DNA of 64,000 bases from positions 2,170,001 through 2,234,000 of the forward strand of contig NZ_CP076023.1 in the NCBI RefSeq assembly GCF_018623035.1. The letters are read 5' to 3'. The DNA comes from Cellulomonas dongxiuzhuiae (lineage in GTDB: Bacteria; Actinomycetota; Actinomycetes; Actinomycetales; Cellulomonadaceae). Of this stretch, positions 63,893-64,000 are shown piece after piece (the stretch's first letter is position 1; every line of letters starts with the position of its first letter). The notes under the pieces were generated by a model, which did not search any database, had not been told where the DNA came from, and was given only the letters and a program-made list of their open reading frames with translations. Position numbers and translations under genes: made by a program.

Positions 63893-64000
63893 CGGACTCC
63901 TCGGCAAGGTCGCTACCCCCTCCTGGATGGTTTACCACTGCCCGCGCGGAGTCGACCAGAGGTGCTGCTTCCTCGATGAGCGAGCCGACGTCATTGGATC

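Noticed and set aside
31816..64000. Second copy of the tRNA-Leu 3' end as right attachment site
   Set aside because: No duplicate of the T-arm/acceptor sequence was noticed by eye in the rest of the window; it may lie beyond the right edge.
1..64000. CRISPR array or rRNA operon
   Set aside because: No regularly spaced repeats of 25-40 bp and no rRNA-like conserved stretches were seen.

Overview
The window is high-GC DNA from an actinobacterium. The PdtaR-type ANTAR response regulator, the DUF485/acetate-symporter pair, the four-domain ribosomal protein S1, the frequent GTG starts with GGAGG sites and the DNA polymerase I without a proofreading motif all fit Actinomycetota, probably a Micrococcales genus close to Cellulomonas (this last step is inference).

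Positions 1 to about 31,815 read as chromosomal core. In order: the end of a GH15 glucoamylase-type gene with a metallo-beta-lactamase hydrolase; an acyl-CoA dehydrogenase-like gene; a YciI protein; two tandem TerC membrane proteins behind a yybP-ykoY manganese riboswitch; uvrB; an unknown gene; coaE; rpsA; pfkA; a four-gene dipeptide/oligopeptide ABC importer; a methyltransferase; an acetate/monocarboxylate symporter with its DUF485 partner; polA; a hotdog thioesterase; a GNAT acetyltransferase; a complete branched-chain amino acid (Liv) ABC importer whose binding protein is convergent; an ANTAR response regulator; and a tRNA-Leu(CAA). Several strong hairpin terminators separate the units.

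Positions from about 31,816 to the end are accessory and look like a decayed island next to the tRNA. This part holds a tandem repeat beside the tRNA, an IS21-type element (istA frameshifted), an IS3-type element (orfA frameshifted) inserted into the partner gene of a membrane-anchored patatin phospholipase, an HD-domain protein, and scraps of older genes: an FG-GAP repeat, an ArdC-like piece, an excisionase-like helix-turn-helix and others.

The main feature of the island is an 18-kb, two-gene Tc (ABC) toxin locus at 41,913-60,155. The first gene is a 2,656-residue TcB-TcC fusion with an SpvB-type N-terminus, an RHS shell and a separate C-terminal variable domain. The second is a 3,407-residue TcA with a transthyretin-like N-terminal domain. 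In known Tc complexes TcA forms the cell-binding, membrane-piercing channel and the TcB-TcC cocoon holds the cleaved TcC C-terminus as the toxic payload. Both genes are intact while nearly everything around them is decayed, so they look selected for. Downstream are two converging gene remnants, an intact gene of unknown function, and a small membrane protein with a coiled coil.
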